DNA of 64,000 bases, taken from Lolliginicoccus suaedae. GTDB taxonomy: Bacteria; Actinomycetota; Actinomycetes; Mycobacteriales; Mycobacteriaceae. The notes beneath the pieces are model-generated. The model had not been told where the DNA came from, did not search any database, and worked only from the letters and a program-made list of their open reading frames with translations. Within the stretch, counting starts at the first letter, position 1. Every line of letters starts with the position of its first letter. Made by a program: the position numbers and the translations under genes. This document shows positions 16,665 to 25,542 of this stretch, one piece after another. The stretch spans positions 164,767 through 228,766 of the forward strand of contig NZ_VSSO01000005.1 in the NCBI RefSeq assembly GCF_008312885.1. Direction: 5' to 3'.

Positions 16665-18202
16665 CCGCTACCCGGACCGGGCGCAGGCCCGTCACCCAGC
16701 AGTTCGTCGATATCCTCAACCAGCTGCTCAAGCCCGTCACCATCGCGTATGTCACTTCCTTGACGGTCACCAACGTCGTCGGCGTCATCGTGAGCTTCGC
16801 GTTGCTGCGCTACATCATCCCGCTGCCAGCCAATGCGGCCGTGACCCCGGACATCCGGGCATCGAACACCATGCTCCTCGTCACTTCCATACCCCTCGCG
16901 GTCGCCGTGGCCTGCGCCATCTCGATCTGGCACGGGCGCCCGATCTTCTTCTGGATGAAGCACGGCGGAATACCCTCGACGCGGCAGTACGAGCTGATCG
17001 TCAGCGCCCCGGCCCGCCAGACCGGCCTGATCGGCATGCTCTGGTTCGCCATCGGCATCATGTTCAGCGTCAGCATCGTGCGCACCGGAAGCCCGCAGCT
17101 CGTGGCGATGGTGTTCTCGACCTTCGTGTCCAACGGCATCATCTGCTGCGCGATCAGCTACTTCGTCGCGGAGCGGATCCTGCGCCGCACCATCGCCGAC
17201 GCCATGAGCGGCCGCAGCGTGGACTCGCGGTCCGCGACGACCGTCGCGCTGCGCCTGATGATGATGTGGCTCGTCACCGCCGCGATCCCCCTGGTGTGGA
17301 TCGCATTCGTCGTGTCGTTCCGGTTCTTCTCCTCGTTCCTGCCCGATACCGAGCAGACCGCATCGGCCGTGGTGATCCTGGGGCTCCTCACCATCGTGGT
17401 GGGGTTCTTCGGCATGGCCGTCGTCGCGCGGTCCATCGCCGACCCCATCAAGCAGGTCAGCTCCGCGATGACCCAGGTCCAGTCGGGCAGTTATGACATC
17501 TCGGTGCCCATCTACGACGGCTCGGAGATCGGCCGCCTGCAGTACGGCTTCAACCAGATGGTGCGGGGGCTCGCCGAGCGGCAGCGCATCTCGGAGCTGT
17601 TCGGGGCACGGGTCGGCGAGGATGTCGTCCAGGAAGTCCTCCAGCGTGGCGGCTCGCTCGGCGGCGAGCTGCGCGAGGTATCGGTGATGTTCGTCGATCT
17701 CGTCGGCTCGACGCGCCTGATCGAGACGTGGCCACCACATCGGGTCACCGCGATGCTCAATGAGTTCTTCGAGGTCGTTGTCGATACCGTGCATGTCCAC
17801 GGCGGCATGGTCAACAAGTTCACTGGCGACGCGGTGCTCGCGGTGTTCGGAGCGCCGGTCGCGCGCGCCAACCATGCCGGTGCCGCGCTCGCTGCCGCCC
17901 GCGAGCTGCGATCCCGGATTCCCGCGACGACGAAGCTGAACTTCGGGATCGGCGTCTCCGTCGGCAAGGCCGTCGCGGGCAACGTTGGCGCCCGCAATCG
18001 CCTCGAGTACACCGTGATCGGCGATCCCGTCAACGAGGCCGCCCGCCTGACCGACCTCGCGAAGTCCTGGAACGGGCGGGTCCTCGCGGCCTACAAGGTG
18101 GTGCGGCAGGCCGACGCGGCGGAGGCCGCGCGCTGGCAGCCAGCATCCGCGGTGACCCTGCGGGGCCGCCCCACCCCGACCAGGCTGGCCGTTCCGCGCT
18201 AG
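16661..18202 (+). CDS. Membrane HAMP-linked class III adenylate cyclase 3
   Basis: This 513-residue paralog has about six membrane helices, a HAMP domain (RSIADPIKQVSSAM to YGFNQMV, residues about 260-310) and a complete cyclase domain. Metal residues lie in MFVDLVGST and TGDAVLAVF, lysine in MVNKF, and the purine and transition-state residues in YTVIGDPVNEAARL. It should be active. The start codon overlaps the stop of cyclase 2, so the two are made together in similar amounts. Confidence 0.92.
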   Translation: MTATRTGRRPVTQQFVDILNQLLKPVTIAYVTSLTVTNVVGVIVSFALLRYIIPLPANAAVTPDIRASNTMLLVTSIPLAVAVACAISIWHGRPIFFWMKHGGIPSTRQYELIVSAPARQTGLIGMLWFAIGIMFSVSIVRTGSPQLVAMVFSTFVSNGIICCAISYFVAERILRRTIADAMSGRSVDSRSATTVALRLMMMWLVTAAIPLVWIAFVVSFRFFSSFLPDTEQTASAVVILGLLTIVVGFFGMAVVARSIADPIKQVSSAMTQVQSGSYDISVPIYDGSEIGRLQYGFNQMVRGLAERQRISELFGARVGEDVVQEVLQRGGSLGGELREVSVMFVDLVGSTRLIETWPPHRVTAMLNEFFEVVVDTVHVHGGMVNKFTGDAVLAVFGAPVARANHAGAALAAARELRSRIPATTKLNFGIGVSVGKAVAGNVGARNRLEYTVIGDPVNEAARLTDLAKSWNGRVLAAYKVVRQADAAEAARWQPASAVTLRGRPTPTRLAVPR

Positions 18203-18252
18203 GCGCGATGCGCCCGCTGGCGGCGCACTGGTCCCCGATCGGTCGCAACGGC

Positions 18253-18267
18253 TAGTCTGGCCTCGTG
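18253..18267 (+). promoter_or_regulatory. Leaderless promoter of DUF3054 gene
   Basis: TAGTCT (18253-18258) sits six bases before GTG 18265, with no ribosome site between. Confidence 0.5.
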
Positions 18268-18666
18268 CATTCCCCTCGCGTTGTTGCTGCCGCCATCGTC
18301 GTTGATGTTGTCGCGATCATTGCTTTCGCCACGGCCGGTCGCATCACTCACGGTGAGATCGTGACGCCCGGTGCCGTCCTGGAGACAGCCTGGCCCTTCC
18401 TCATCGGGCTGGCGGCGGGCTGGTTCACCGTGCTGCGCGCGCTCGATTCCGCCGACGTGACCAAGCTGTTCCCCGCGGGCGTCGCGGTGTGGGCATGGAC
18501 CATGGCCGGCGGCATCGTCCTCCGGCTGCTCACCGCGACCGCGATCCCGTGGCCATTCATACTGACCGCGGCGATCATCACCGCGGCACTGCTGCTGGGC
18601 TGGCGACTGATCGCCAGGATCTTCATCCGGCTGCGCGGCGGGCATGCGCCCAGTGCCGCGGCCTAG
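18265..18666 (+). CDS. DUF3054 membrane protein
   Basis: This 133-residue protein has four predicted membrane helices and the family-like stretch IIAFATAGRITHGE, AWPFLIGLAAGW and GIVLRLLT. DUF3054 proteins are small actinobacterial membrane proteins of unknown function. The GTG start is supported by the -10-like box just upstream. It runs towards the pseudo-PBP gene, with only 15 bases between their ends. Confidence 0.85.
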   Translation: MHSPRVVAAAIVVDVVAIIAFATAGRITHGEIVTPGAVLETAWPFLIGLAAGWFTVLRALDSADVTKLFPAGVAVWAWTMAGGIVLRLLTATAIPWPFILTAAIITAALLLGWRLIARIFIRLRGGHAPSAAA

Positions 18667-18681
18667 GCGCCCGCGCCGCTG

Positions 18682-20622
18682 CTAGTTCTTGCCGCCGCTG
18701 CTCGGCCGTTCCGTGGTGGGCACGCCCGCGAGAGGGGCTTCCGTGATGACGGCGGCCTCGTCCGTGCTCGTGGCCTCCTTGTCAACGAGAGGATCCAGGA
18801 ACCGGCCAGCTACCGCCACGGCGCCCGTGGCGGACGGATCGGTGACAAGGACGGCGAACGCCAGGTTGCCGTCCACTCCGATGAACCAATCGTTGATGCT
18901 TCTCCCGGCATCATCGCTGGCGGAGCCAGTCACGCCGATCAGGCCTCGGTACTCCGCCAGGCTCGCGGCGGCACCCGTTTCCACGAATCCCCGCATGAGC
19001 CGCTGGGCATCCCGCAGCACCGGATAGGCGATTCCTGCCGTTGGCTCGCCAGTGATAGCCGGACGGCCCCGCAGGAGCATCGGGGCCGGCGTGGTGCCGC
19101 GCGCGATCGTTGCCGCCATCAGCGCCATGCTGAACGGCGACACCATGGTGCCACCGGCCCCGAGCGCGGTGGCCACGCGATCAGCGGTCGATCCTGTCAT
19201 CGGGATCGTTCCGGACACCGTGGTCATGCCGGGGATCGAGAAGTCCCTGCCAAGGCCGAGGCGCACCGCCGTGCCGTGCAGCTCACCGCTGTCCATGCCG
19301 GTGGCGAGGTCCGCGATGGTGGTGGCGCAGGATCGCGCGAACGCCTCGGCGAACGTCACCTCGGCGAGATCGAGCAGGCCAGGGTTGGCGACATGCCGAT
19401 CTCCGTACGTGCCCTCGGGCGGGCAGGAGACCGTCGACTTGTTGGTGATCTGTCGATTCTCGAGCGCAGTGATCGCAGTGACCATCCCGAAGACCGGCCC
19501 CGGCTCGTACAGGCCAGCGAGCGCGATAGGACCGATGACGTCGGCGGCGGGATTCTGCGCGACCGATAGGACAGCACCCGTGCTGGATTGCAGCGCGACG
19601 ATCATGGCGGGGCTGTCGGCGACAGACTCGACGGCCCGCTGGGCGGCGAGCTGGACATCGAGGTCCAGCTCGGTGGTTATGTCAGGCAGCGGGATCCCTG
19701 GGGACTGCTCGAGCACCGTCACCGCCCCGCTCCGGTCGACGAGCTCGACGCTCCAGCCCGCGGAGACATCCTGGCGATGCTGCCATTCGGCACGGAGCTG
19801 GGCGAACAGGGGCGAAGCAAGGTCGTCGCGAGCGGTGAGGATGCCCCGCCGCTGCTCCACCGATACACCACCCATGCTGGCGATCTGGTCGGCGAGCGGC
19901 TGGTAGTCCTCGTCGCGCAGCTCGACGACGGGAACCTCCTGGCCCTGGCCCGCGTTGATCGCGAGCAGCAGCGAGGCGGGGGTGATCCGCGGATCCACCG
20001 GAGAGAGCAATCCCGCGAGATCCTCCGCCAGACGGCCGTTGCTCGATGCCTCGGCAGGGTCCACGGTGACCACGTGGACGATGGACTGCGCGAGGAGCGG
20101 AGCCCCATCGCGGTCCAGGATCTCGGTGGGCGGCGGCGGTTCGGGCCGCAGGCGCACCGTTTGCTGATCGGTCATCCCGGGGATGATGACATCGGGGCGC
20201 CAGACGATCCGCCAGCCATCGCTGGTCTGCGAGGCGAGCCCCGTCGTGGAGAACACCCACCGTCGCGGCCCGTAGGCACTCTCGCCCAGGTCCCAGGCCG
20301 CGCCCAGAGTGAAGCTGGCCTCGTCGCGGTCCACGTCGAGGCCCTGCACGGCGAACTCCGCGCCATTGCCCGAGAGGGCACCGAAGATGGCGGCAAGGCC
20401 ATCGCCTGCCCGCGAGGGCTCGGTGGTGAGGCTCGCTGCCGCATCGAGGTCACCGGCCGCCAGGGCCGTCGTGAAATCCCGGATCACCGGCAACGGCGAG
20501 GGAGCCCCGGCAGGGTCTGCCTCGCACGCGGTGAGCATCACCGCGCCCAGCATTCCCGCGAGCGCCAGCGCCAGCGCCGCGCGGTAGCGGCGTCGCGCGG
20601 GGAACAGGGCTGCGGGGCACAC
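18682..20622 (-). CDS. Penicillin-binding lipoprotein lacking all three catalytic motifs
   Basis: This 646-residue lipoprotein has a lipobox (LTAC), an NTF2-like MecA_N domain (residues about 40-150), a dimerisation domain (DRDGAPLLAQ onward) and a transpeptidase fold, the layout of class B PBPs such as Rv2864c. The catalytic motifs are changed: SxxK reads PVFG (376-379, after YEPG), SxN reads SCA (431-433), and KTG reads VTG (564-566). The nucleophile and both partner motifs are gone, so it should neither cross-link nor bind beta-lactams covalently. It may scaffold or regulate wall synthesis. GTG at 20622 is used; TTG at 20649 is possible. Confidence 0.9.
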   Translation of the reverse strand: MCPAALFPARRRYRAALALALAGMLGAVMLTACEADPAGAPSPLPVIRDFTTALAAGDLDAAASLTTEPSRAGDGLAAIFGALSGNGAEFAVQGLDVDRDEASFTLGAAWDLGESAYGPRRWVFSTTGLASQTSDGWRIVWRPDVIIPGMTDQQTVRLRPEPPPPTEILDRDGAPLLAQSIVHVVTVDPAEASSNGRLAEDLAGLLSPVDPRITPASLLLAINAGQGQEVPVVELRDEDYQPLADQIASMGGVSVEQRRGILTARDDLASPLFAQLRAEWQHRQDVSAGWSVELVDRSGAVTVLEQSPGIPLPDITTELDLDVQLAAQRAVESVADSPAMIVALQSSTGAVLSVAQNPAADVIGPIALAGLYEPGPVFGMVTAITALENRQITNKSTVSCPPEGTYGDRHVANPGLLDLAEVTFAEAFARSCATTIADLATGMDSGELHGTAVRLGLGRDFSIPGMTTVSGTIPMTGSTADRVATALGAGGTMVSPFSMALMAATIARGTTPAPMLLRGRPAITGEPTAGIAYPVLRDAQRLMRGFVETGAAASLAEYRGLIGVTGSASDDAGRSINDWFIGVDGNLAFAVLVTDPSATGAVAVAGRFLDPLVDKEATSTDEAAVITEAPLAGVPTTERPSSGGKN

Positions 20623-20714
20623 AGACCCGATTGTGCCTGTCCGTTTCAACTATGCGTAGCCAGCAGCGTGATTCTTACCGGAATCCCAGGCAAGCACCCG
20701 GCCCGGGCGCACCC

Positions 20715-20730
20715 TATCCTGGGGTGCGTG
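20715..20730 (+). promoter_or_regulatory. Leaderless promoter
   Basis: TATCCT (20715-20720) lies seven bases before GTG 20728. It is divergent from the pseudo-PBP gene. Confidence 0.5.
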
Positions 20731-21777
20731 ACTACCCCCGATGCGACCCCATCCTCGTCCAGCTCCGACCTGCTCGTCGATGCGTTCGCGCGGTACATGA
20801 TCGAGCAACTGACCGGCGAGCGCTTCGTCGAGCTCGTGCACAAGGAAGTCGATCATGCGCTCGAGGCTGCCGAGATGCTGACCCTCGGCGAGGTGATGAC
20901 CGCCGAGCAGGTGGCCGGAGTAGCCCTGAAGTATGCGTCCGAGTGGCGCATCGAGGGCGCGATCCCGGAGCTCTCCGGGGAGATCGCGCGGCGCGTGCAT
21001 GCCCGCACGCTCCTCGCCAGCGAGGCTCCCATCAGTGATGTCGTCGACGATGAGCACTTCGCGGGGCTCGCCGAGAAGGTCACGAGCCTGCCGGCGTTCC
21101 GCAGGCTCCTCGAGGAGATCGTCAGCAGCCCGGTGACAGCGCGCTGGATCTCGTTGTTCCTCTACCGGTCCGCAGCGGGCAAGCTGCATCGGCAGCACGA
21201 ATCAGCGCGGGCGCTACCGGGCCTGGGAACGCTGCTCGACGTCACCGAGCGGATCACCTCGAGGATCGCGCCGCGAGCAGGCCACTCCCTGGAGATCGCT
21301 GTCCGGGAGCTCGCCGAGCGGACCACCCAGCGGCTGATCTCCCGCACGCACGTGGACGGAGTCCTCTCGGACAACGAGCCGCTCGTCGAGGCGATCCTCG
21401 AGCTGTGGGACGAGCACTCGAGCGATCCCGTCGGATCCGTGATCGCTGCGGTCGACCCCGATGACATCGAGGACTTCCTCATCCTGGGCTTCGAGTTCTG
21501 GCGCGACTTCCGCCAGACCACCCATTTCCGGAGCATCGTCAGCGAGGGCGTGGCCTACTTCTTCGAGAAGTACTCCGCCGTGACCCTCGCGGAACTGCTC
21601 GACGAGGTCGGGGTCAGCCGCGACGACATGATCGAGGAGGCGCTGCGCTTCGCTCCCCCGATCCTCGAGCTCACCGCCGCCAACGGCATGCTCACAAGCA
21701 TCGTCCAACGGCTGTTCGGCCCCTTCGCGCACAGCGACGAGGTGCAGGCCCTGCTGCTCGACGGGCCGCGCTCCTAG
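20728..21777 (+). CDS. Conserved all-helical protein of unknown function
   Basis: I do not recognise a family. The 349-residue product has a serine-rich start (about residues 6-13) and is then almost wholly helical and acidic, with repeated HEAT-like helices such as FARYMIEQLTGERFVELVH, LAELLDEVGVSRDDMIEEAL and LTAANGMLTSIVQRLFG. There is no signal peptide or membrane span and no cysteine. The GTG start is supported by the -10-like TATCCT seven bases upstream and by the lack of any ribosome site, suggesting leaderless expression. It is divergent from the pseudo-PBP. Confidence 0.8.
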   Translation: MTTPDATPSSSSSDLLVDAFARYMIEQLTGERFVELVHKEVDHALEAAEMLTLGEVMTAEQVAGVALKYASEWRIEGAIPELSGEIARRVHARTLLASEAPISDVVDDEHFAGLAEKVTSLPAFRRLLEEIVSSPVTARWISLFLYRSAAGKLHRQHESARALPGLGTLLDVTERITSRIAPRAGHSLEIAVRELAERTTQRLISRTHVDGVLSDNEPLVEAILELWDEHSSDPVGSVIAAVDPDDIEDFLILGFEFWRDFRQTTHFRSIVSEGVAYFFEKYSAVTLAELLDEVGVSRDDMIEEALRFAPPILELTAANGMLTSIVQRLFGPFAHSDEVQALLLDGPRS

Positions 21778-21781
21778 CGAG

Positions 21782-22651
21782 CTAGCCCGTGCGCGCCGAA
21801 ACCAGCCGAGGGGCAAGCCACTCCAGCAGGTCCCCGAGCACCTGCTGGCGCTCCGGCTCGTTGAACACCTCGTGATAGAGCCCGTCGTACACATGCAAGG
21901 TGCATTCCGTGCCGGTGACGAGCTCCGGGATCATGCGGCTGCCCGAGACGTCCGCCAACTGGTCGGCGCTGCCATGCAGGACGAGCGTCGGCACGCGCAG
22001 CGCCGGGATGCGCGCGGGCAGCGACTCCATCGTCAGCACCAGGTGCCGGGCAATGCCGGCCGGGATCATGCCGTGATGCACCAGCGAATCCGCCTTGTAC
22101 CGCTCCACCACCTCGGGATCGCGGGAGACCGATGCGGGATCGATCTTCTCCACCGGCACCCACGGCAGGAACCGCCCGAGCACCTTGCCGACCGCGATGA
22201 CGACCTTGGGCGTACCCGTGGCAAGCCTCACCGCCGGCGCGGACAGCACCAGCGCATCGAGATCGCGCGGGCGATCCAGCGCGTAGGTCAAGGCGATCGC
22301 CCCACCCATGCTGTGGCCCAGCAGGATCAGCGGCACGTCCGGCACCGCATCGCGAGCAATGCCCAGCATCGTGCCCAGATCGTCGAGGAAGTCCTGCCAC
22401 TCCCGCAGCGCCATGCGACGTCCAGCCGATCGGCCATGGCCCCGATGATCCAGCGCATACACCAGGATGCCCCGCGCGGTGAGCTCCGCCGCCACATCCG
22501 CGTAGCGCCGGGCATGCTCGCCCAGGCCATGCGCGATGACCATCACTGCCGTGGGATCGGCATCAGGCTTCCATACCTGGTAGACAATCTGTGTTCCCTG
22601 CACGCCATTGAACGATGACTCCGAATGCTCCACGGGCTCGATTGTAGGCAC
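21782..22651 (-). CDS. Alpha/beta hydrolase, monoacylglycerol lipase-like
   Basis: This 289-residue hydrolase is of the lysophospholipase/monoglyceride lipase class (compare Rv0183). The oxyanion segment is VIAHGLGEHARRY, the nucleophile elbow LLGHSMGGA, the acid in HGSADQLAD, and the histidine in YDGLYHEVFNE. It should release glycerol and fatty acid from monoglycerides or lysophospholipids. GTG at 22651 fits the family's usual N-terminus (SESSFNGVQGTQIVYQ); the longer frame to 22744 overlaps pirin and adds nothing conserved. Confidence 0.9.
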   Translation of the reverse strand: MPTIEPVEHSESSFNGVQGTQIVYQVWKPDADPTAVMVIAHGLGEHARRYADVAAELTARGILVYALDHRGHGRSAGRRMALREWQDFLDDLGTMLGIARDAVPDVPLILLGHSMGGAIALTYALDRPRDLDALVLSAPAVRLATGTPKVVIAVGKVLGRFLPWVPVEKIDPASVSRDPEVVERYKADSLVHHGMIPAGIARHLVLTMESLPARIPALRVPTLVLHGSADQLADVSGSRMIPELVTGTECTLHVYDGLYHEVFNEPERQQVLGDLLEWLAPRLVSARTG

Positions 22652-22719
22652 CCGATCGTTCGGAGCGGTGGTGGCGCAGCGGGCGCGCCCGCAGAACGCA
22701 CGCGAACGGAATAGCTGAC

Positions 22720-23592
22720 ATGCCCCCTCGATCACCTCGGCCATCCATGCCCCGGCCCTCGTCCTCGGTACGCATCGTTCGCGCCGAGGAGCGCTTCCGC
22801 ACCAGCACCACCTGGTCCGATGCCTGGTACAGCTTCTCCTTCGGGCCGCACTACGATCCCGCCAACACCCACCACGGCTGCCTGCTCATCCACAACGACG
22901 AGACCCTCGCGCCCGGCACCGGCTTCGACCTTCACCCACACCGCGACAACGAGATCATCACCTGGGTGCTCGAGGGCAGCCTCGTGCACCGCGACACCAG
23001 CGGCAACACCGGCATCATCCGCCCCGGCCAGGTGCAACGGCTCAGCGCAGGCAGTGGCATCGAGCATTCCGAGCGCAACGACCCCGCCCCCGGATCCACC
23101 GACCTGCCCAGTGCCCACGTCCGGTTCCTGCAGATGACCGTGACACCGACCAGCACCGGTGGTACCCCCGACTACGCGCAGGCCGACGTCAGCACCGCGC
23201 TCGAGGGCGGGACGTGGGTCGTCCTCGCCTCCGGCATGGCCGAGCACCAGCGCACTGCCGCCGTCACGCTCGGCAACACACACGCTGCCCTGCACGCCGT
23301 GCGGCCTGGTGCGGGCACTTCGCTCGAACTGCCCTCGGCCCCGTGGATCCACCTGCATGTGGCGCGCGGAACTGTCACGTTCCGGGGCGGGGCGGTAGCG
23401 GACGATTCCGGCGGCGCGGCTTCTGGCGGCGATCGCCTCGGCGGCGAGCTTTCTGGCGAGCCTTCTGGCGGCGAGATCGAGCTACGGGCCGGGGACTCCG
23501 TGCGGCTCACCGGCGCGGGTGGTGGTTTCACGGCTGGCGAGGATGGTGCCGAGGTGCTGGTGTGGGAGATGCACGCCGGGCTGTGGGGGTAG
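22720..23592 (+). CDS. Pirin-family bicupin protein
   Basis: This 290-residue pirin has the metal-site block FDLHPHRDNEIITWVLEG, then HRDTSGNTGIIRPGQVQRLSAG and GIEHSE, giving the His3-Glu iron ligands. Some bacterial pirins are quercetinases or redox-sensing regulators; which applies here is unknown. The C-terminal cupin carries a Gly/Ser-rich insertion (about residues 226-252) encoded by imperfect copies of TTCTGGCGGCG, so it probably varies in length. ATG at 22720 is used; ATG at 22747 is an alternative. Confidence 0.92.
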   Translation: MPPRSPRPSMPRPSSSVRIVRAEERFRTSTTWSDAWYSFSFGPHYDPANTHHGCLLIHNDETLAPGTGFDLHPHRDNEIITWVLEGSLVHRDTSGNTGIIRPGQVQRLSAGSGIEHSERNDPAPGSTDLPSAHVRFLQMTVTPTSTGGTPDYAQADVSTALEGGTWVVLASGMAEHQRTAAVTLGNTHAALHAVRPGAGTSLELPSAPWIHLHVARGTVTFRGGAVADDSGGAASGGDRLGGELSGEPSGGEIELRAGDSVRLTGAGGGFTAGEDGAEVLVWEMHAGLWG

Positions 23593-23655
23593 CGCTGCGG
23601 GTTTGCGGCGGGCGTCGCTTAGGGGGCGTCGGGCAGCGAGGGTGTTAGCGAGGAT

Positions 23656-23727
23656 GCAAACGCGATAGAAACCGCGGGGAATCCGGGCCAGCTTCTATCG
23701 CGTTTACCCGTTTCCGGTGCTTTTGCC
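23656..23727 (+). repeat. Dispersed palindromic repeat family A, copy 1
   Basis: A perfect 13-bp inverted repeat (AAACGCGATAGAA at 23658-23670; its complement at 23693-23705) encloses 22 bases, followed by a conserved tail with TTCC-G-GTGCTTTTG. The same unit, same spacer length and same orientation recur at 59951. It lies in the 307-base gap between pirin and nagB, which holds no other gene. Confidence 0.85.
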
Positions 23728-23899
23728 GACCAGGCCGCTCACCGATAATGGCGGCCCCCGCGCGCAAGGCCACCCGCCCAGCACACCACCATGATCGCGT
23801 TCCGGCCACCTGGCCACGAAGGATGGGGCAGCATGGGATCGAGCGGGCCGCCACGCAGGCCGGGCCGCGCCCCAGCATGCCGGAAGGAGGAACCGACGA

Positions 23900-24670
23900 G
23901 TGGAGGTCGTCATCGCGGCCGATCCCTCCGGGGTCGCCAGGGCTGCTGCCGATATCGTCGCTCGCGCGCTCCGGCACCGGGTGGTCAACCTGGGCGTCGC
24001 GACGGGTTCCTCGCCGGTGCCCACCTACCAGGAGCTGGCCCAGCGGGTGCAGCACGGCGAGTTGTCGTTCGCCCACGCGCGGGTGTTCCTGCTCGATGAG
24101 TATGTGGGCCTTCCCCGCGGGCACGCGGAGTCCTACCACCAGGTGATCCGCCGCGATCTCACCGAGGCCGCGGGCATTCCCGAGAGTCGTATCGAGGGGC
24201 CGCGGGGTGATGCGTCCGATCTGATCGCCGAGGCTGATCGCTACGATCACCTGATCACCACGCATGGGGGCATCGATCTGCAGATCCTCGGCATCGGCAC
24301 GAATGGGCACATCGGGTTCAACGAGCCGCCGTCATCGCTGTCGAGCCGCACCCGCGTAGTGGCGCTTGCCGAGCAGACGAGAATGGATAACAGCCGGTTC
24401 TTCGATCACCTCGATGACGTGCCCCAACTGGCGCTCACACAGGGCCTGGGCACGATCAGCGAGGCGCGCGAGATCGTGCTCATCGCGACGGGCGCGCGCA
24501 AGGCACCCGCCGTCGCTGCCGCCGTGGAGGGGCCGCTGGCCGCCCGGTGCCCGGCGTCGATCCTGCAATGGCATCCGCGCGCGACGTTCGTCGTGGATAC
24601 TGCGGCGGCGAGCAAGCTGGAGCTGCCAGCCTATGGGCGCGACCACTCAGGCACGCGCGATCGCCCCTAG
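23900..24670 (+). CDS. nagB: Glucosamine-6-phosphate deaminase
   Basis: It converts glucosamine-6-phosphate to fructose-6-phosphate and ammonia, feeding amino-sugar carbon into glycolysis. Motifs are LGVATGSSPVPTY, VFLLDEYVGLP (catalytic Asp and Glu-Tyr), ILGIGTNGHIGFNEPPSS (catalytic His and Glu) and VALAEQTR. The 256-residue length is usual. GTG at 23900 has AAGGAGG upstream. No nagA lies nearby. Its end overlaps the convergent Crp-like gene by 24 bases. Confidence 0.96.
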   Translation: MEVVIAADPSGVARAAADIVARALRHRVVNLGVATGSSPVPTYQELAQRVQHGELSFAHARVFLLDEYVGLPRGHAESYHQVIRRDLTEAAGIPESRIEGPRGDASDLIAEADRYDHLITTHGGIDLQILGIGTNGHIGFNEPPSSLSSRTRVVALAEQTRMDNSRFFDHLDDVPQLALTQGLGTISEAREIVLIATGARKAPAVAAAVEGPLAARCPASILQWHPRATFVVDTAAASKLELPAYGRDHSGTRDRP

Positions 24671-25396
24671 TCGTGCCGAGTCCCGGATATCGACCGCGCT
24701 GTAGCGGATCCCGACCAACCCGTCGCGCTCGAACTTCTTGAGCACCCGGTTGAGGGATTGCCGCTGCACGCCGAGCATCGCTGCGAGGGTCTTCTGCGGC
24801 AGTTCCACCACATCTCCGACGGCCTCGGCGAGCAGCGTCTTCGCCACCTGCTCGGCCAGGGTGCAGCCGAGCAGGTCGATGATGCGGTTCTGGCTCGTGG
24901 CAACACGCTGGGCGACACTGAGCAGCCAGCGCCGCGCCACGGTGGGCCGCTCGGCGAGAAGCGCATCGAATGCCTTGCTGTCGAGGAACAGCAGCGTCGC
25001 TCCTTCGAGGGCGTGCGCGTCGTAGGGCATGTTCATGTCCAGGAAGTGCTGCACGTCGCCATCGACATCGCCGCCCCGCAGTACTTGCACCACGAGCTTG
25101 CGCGGTCCGGTGCCGACGGTGAGCTCCACCCTGCCGGACTTGACGATCCACACCCCGCCCGGCGGGGAGTCGGAGTGGAAGATCCGCTCGGCGAACTCGT
25201 AGGAACGCACCTGGATGTGCTCGGCGAGGGCTGTGACGTCCGAGACGGTCAGCGGTGCCGCCTCGCCCCGGCCCACGCACCGCGCCACCCACGCGGCATG
25301 GCGCAGGCCGGCGTCGTTATGCGGATCATCGCCGAGCAGCGCGGCGGCGCGACCCAGCGGAGCACGTGATAAGCCCGGGACTCCCATGCCCTCCAT
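24647..25396 (-). CDS. Crp/Fnr-family transcription regulator with altered cNMP cassette
   Basis: This 249-residue regulator has an N-terminal helix bundle, a cyclic-nucleotide-type beta roll (IFHSDSPPGGVWIVKSGRVEL, residues about 90-170), a dimer helix and a winged helix-turn-helix (TLAAMLGVQRQSLNRVLKKF). The phosphate-binding cassette, GGDVDGDVQHFLDM with YDAHA, lacks the usual Arg-Ala pair, so cAMP binding is doubtful despite three cyclases in the window. ATG at 25396 is chosen over 25387. A TGTCA-N6-TGACA palindrome lies in the divergent gap to tlpA and may be its operator. Confidence 0.9.
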   Translation of the reverse strand: MEGMGVPGLSRAPLGRAAALLGDDPHNDAGLRHAAWVARCVGRGEAAPLTVSDVTALAEHIQVRSYEFAERIFHSDSPPGGVWIVKSGRVELTVGTGPRKLVVQVLRGGDVDGDVQHFLDMNMPYDAHALEGATLLFLDSKAFDALLAERPTVARRWLLSVAQRVATSQNRIIDLLGCTLAEQVAKTLLAEAVGDVVELPQKTLAAMLGVQRQSLNRVLKKFERDGLVGIRYSAVDIRDSARLGAIARA

Positions 25397-25449
25397 GGTG
25401 CCTGCTCGGCCTCCCGGTCGGGGGATCACGCGCCCGGGTGTAAGGAGTT

Positions 25450-25465
25450 TGTCATCTCGGTGACA
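25450..25465. promoter_or_regulatory. CRP-like palindromic operator TGTCA-N6-TGACA
   Basis: A perfect palindrome with five-base arms and a six-base spacer sits 53 bases from the Crp-like gene and 77 bases from the TlpA gene. This is the geometry of Crp/Fnr sites, with altered half-sites. Confidence 0.5.
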
Positions 25466-25513
25466 CGGCGGCAGCGCGGCGCGGCGCCCCTGCATAGCGT
25501 CGATAGCGTCATC

Positions 25514-25519
25514 GATACT
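25514..25519 (+). promoter_or_regulatory. -10 element of TlpA gene
   Basis: GATACT fits the actinobacterial -10 consensus. It would give a short leader that includes GGAGG at about 25530, in front of ATG 25543. Confidence 0.45.
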
Positions 25520-25542
25520 GCTGCCTGGAGGATCTTCCCCTG

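Noticed and set aside
24647..24670. Overlap of nagB and the Crp-like gene as an annotation error
   Set aside because: Both stop codons are clear and both proteins are conserved to near their ends; a 24-base convergent overlap is acceptable.
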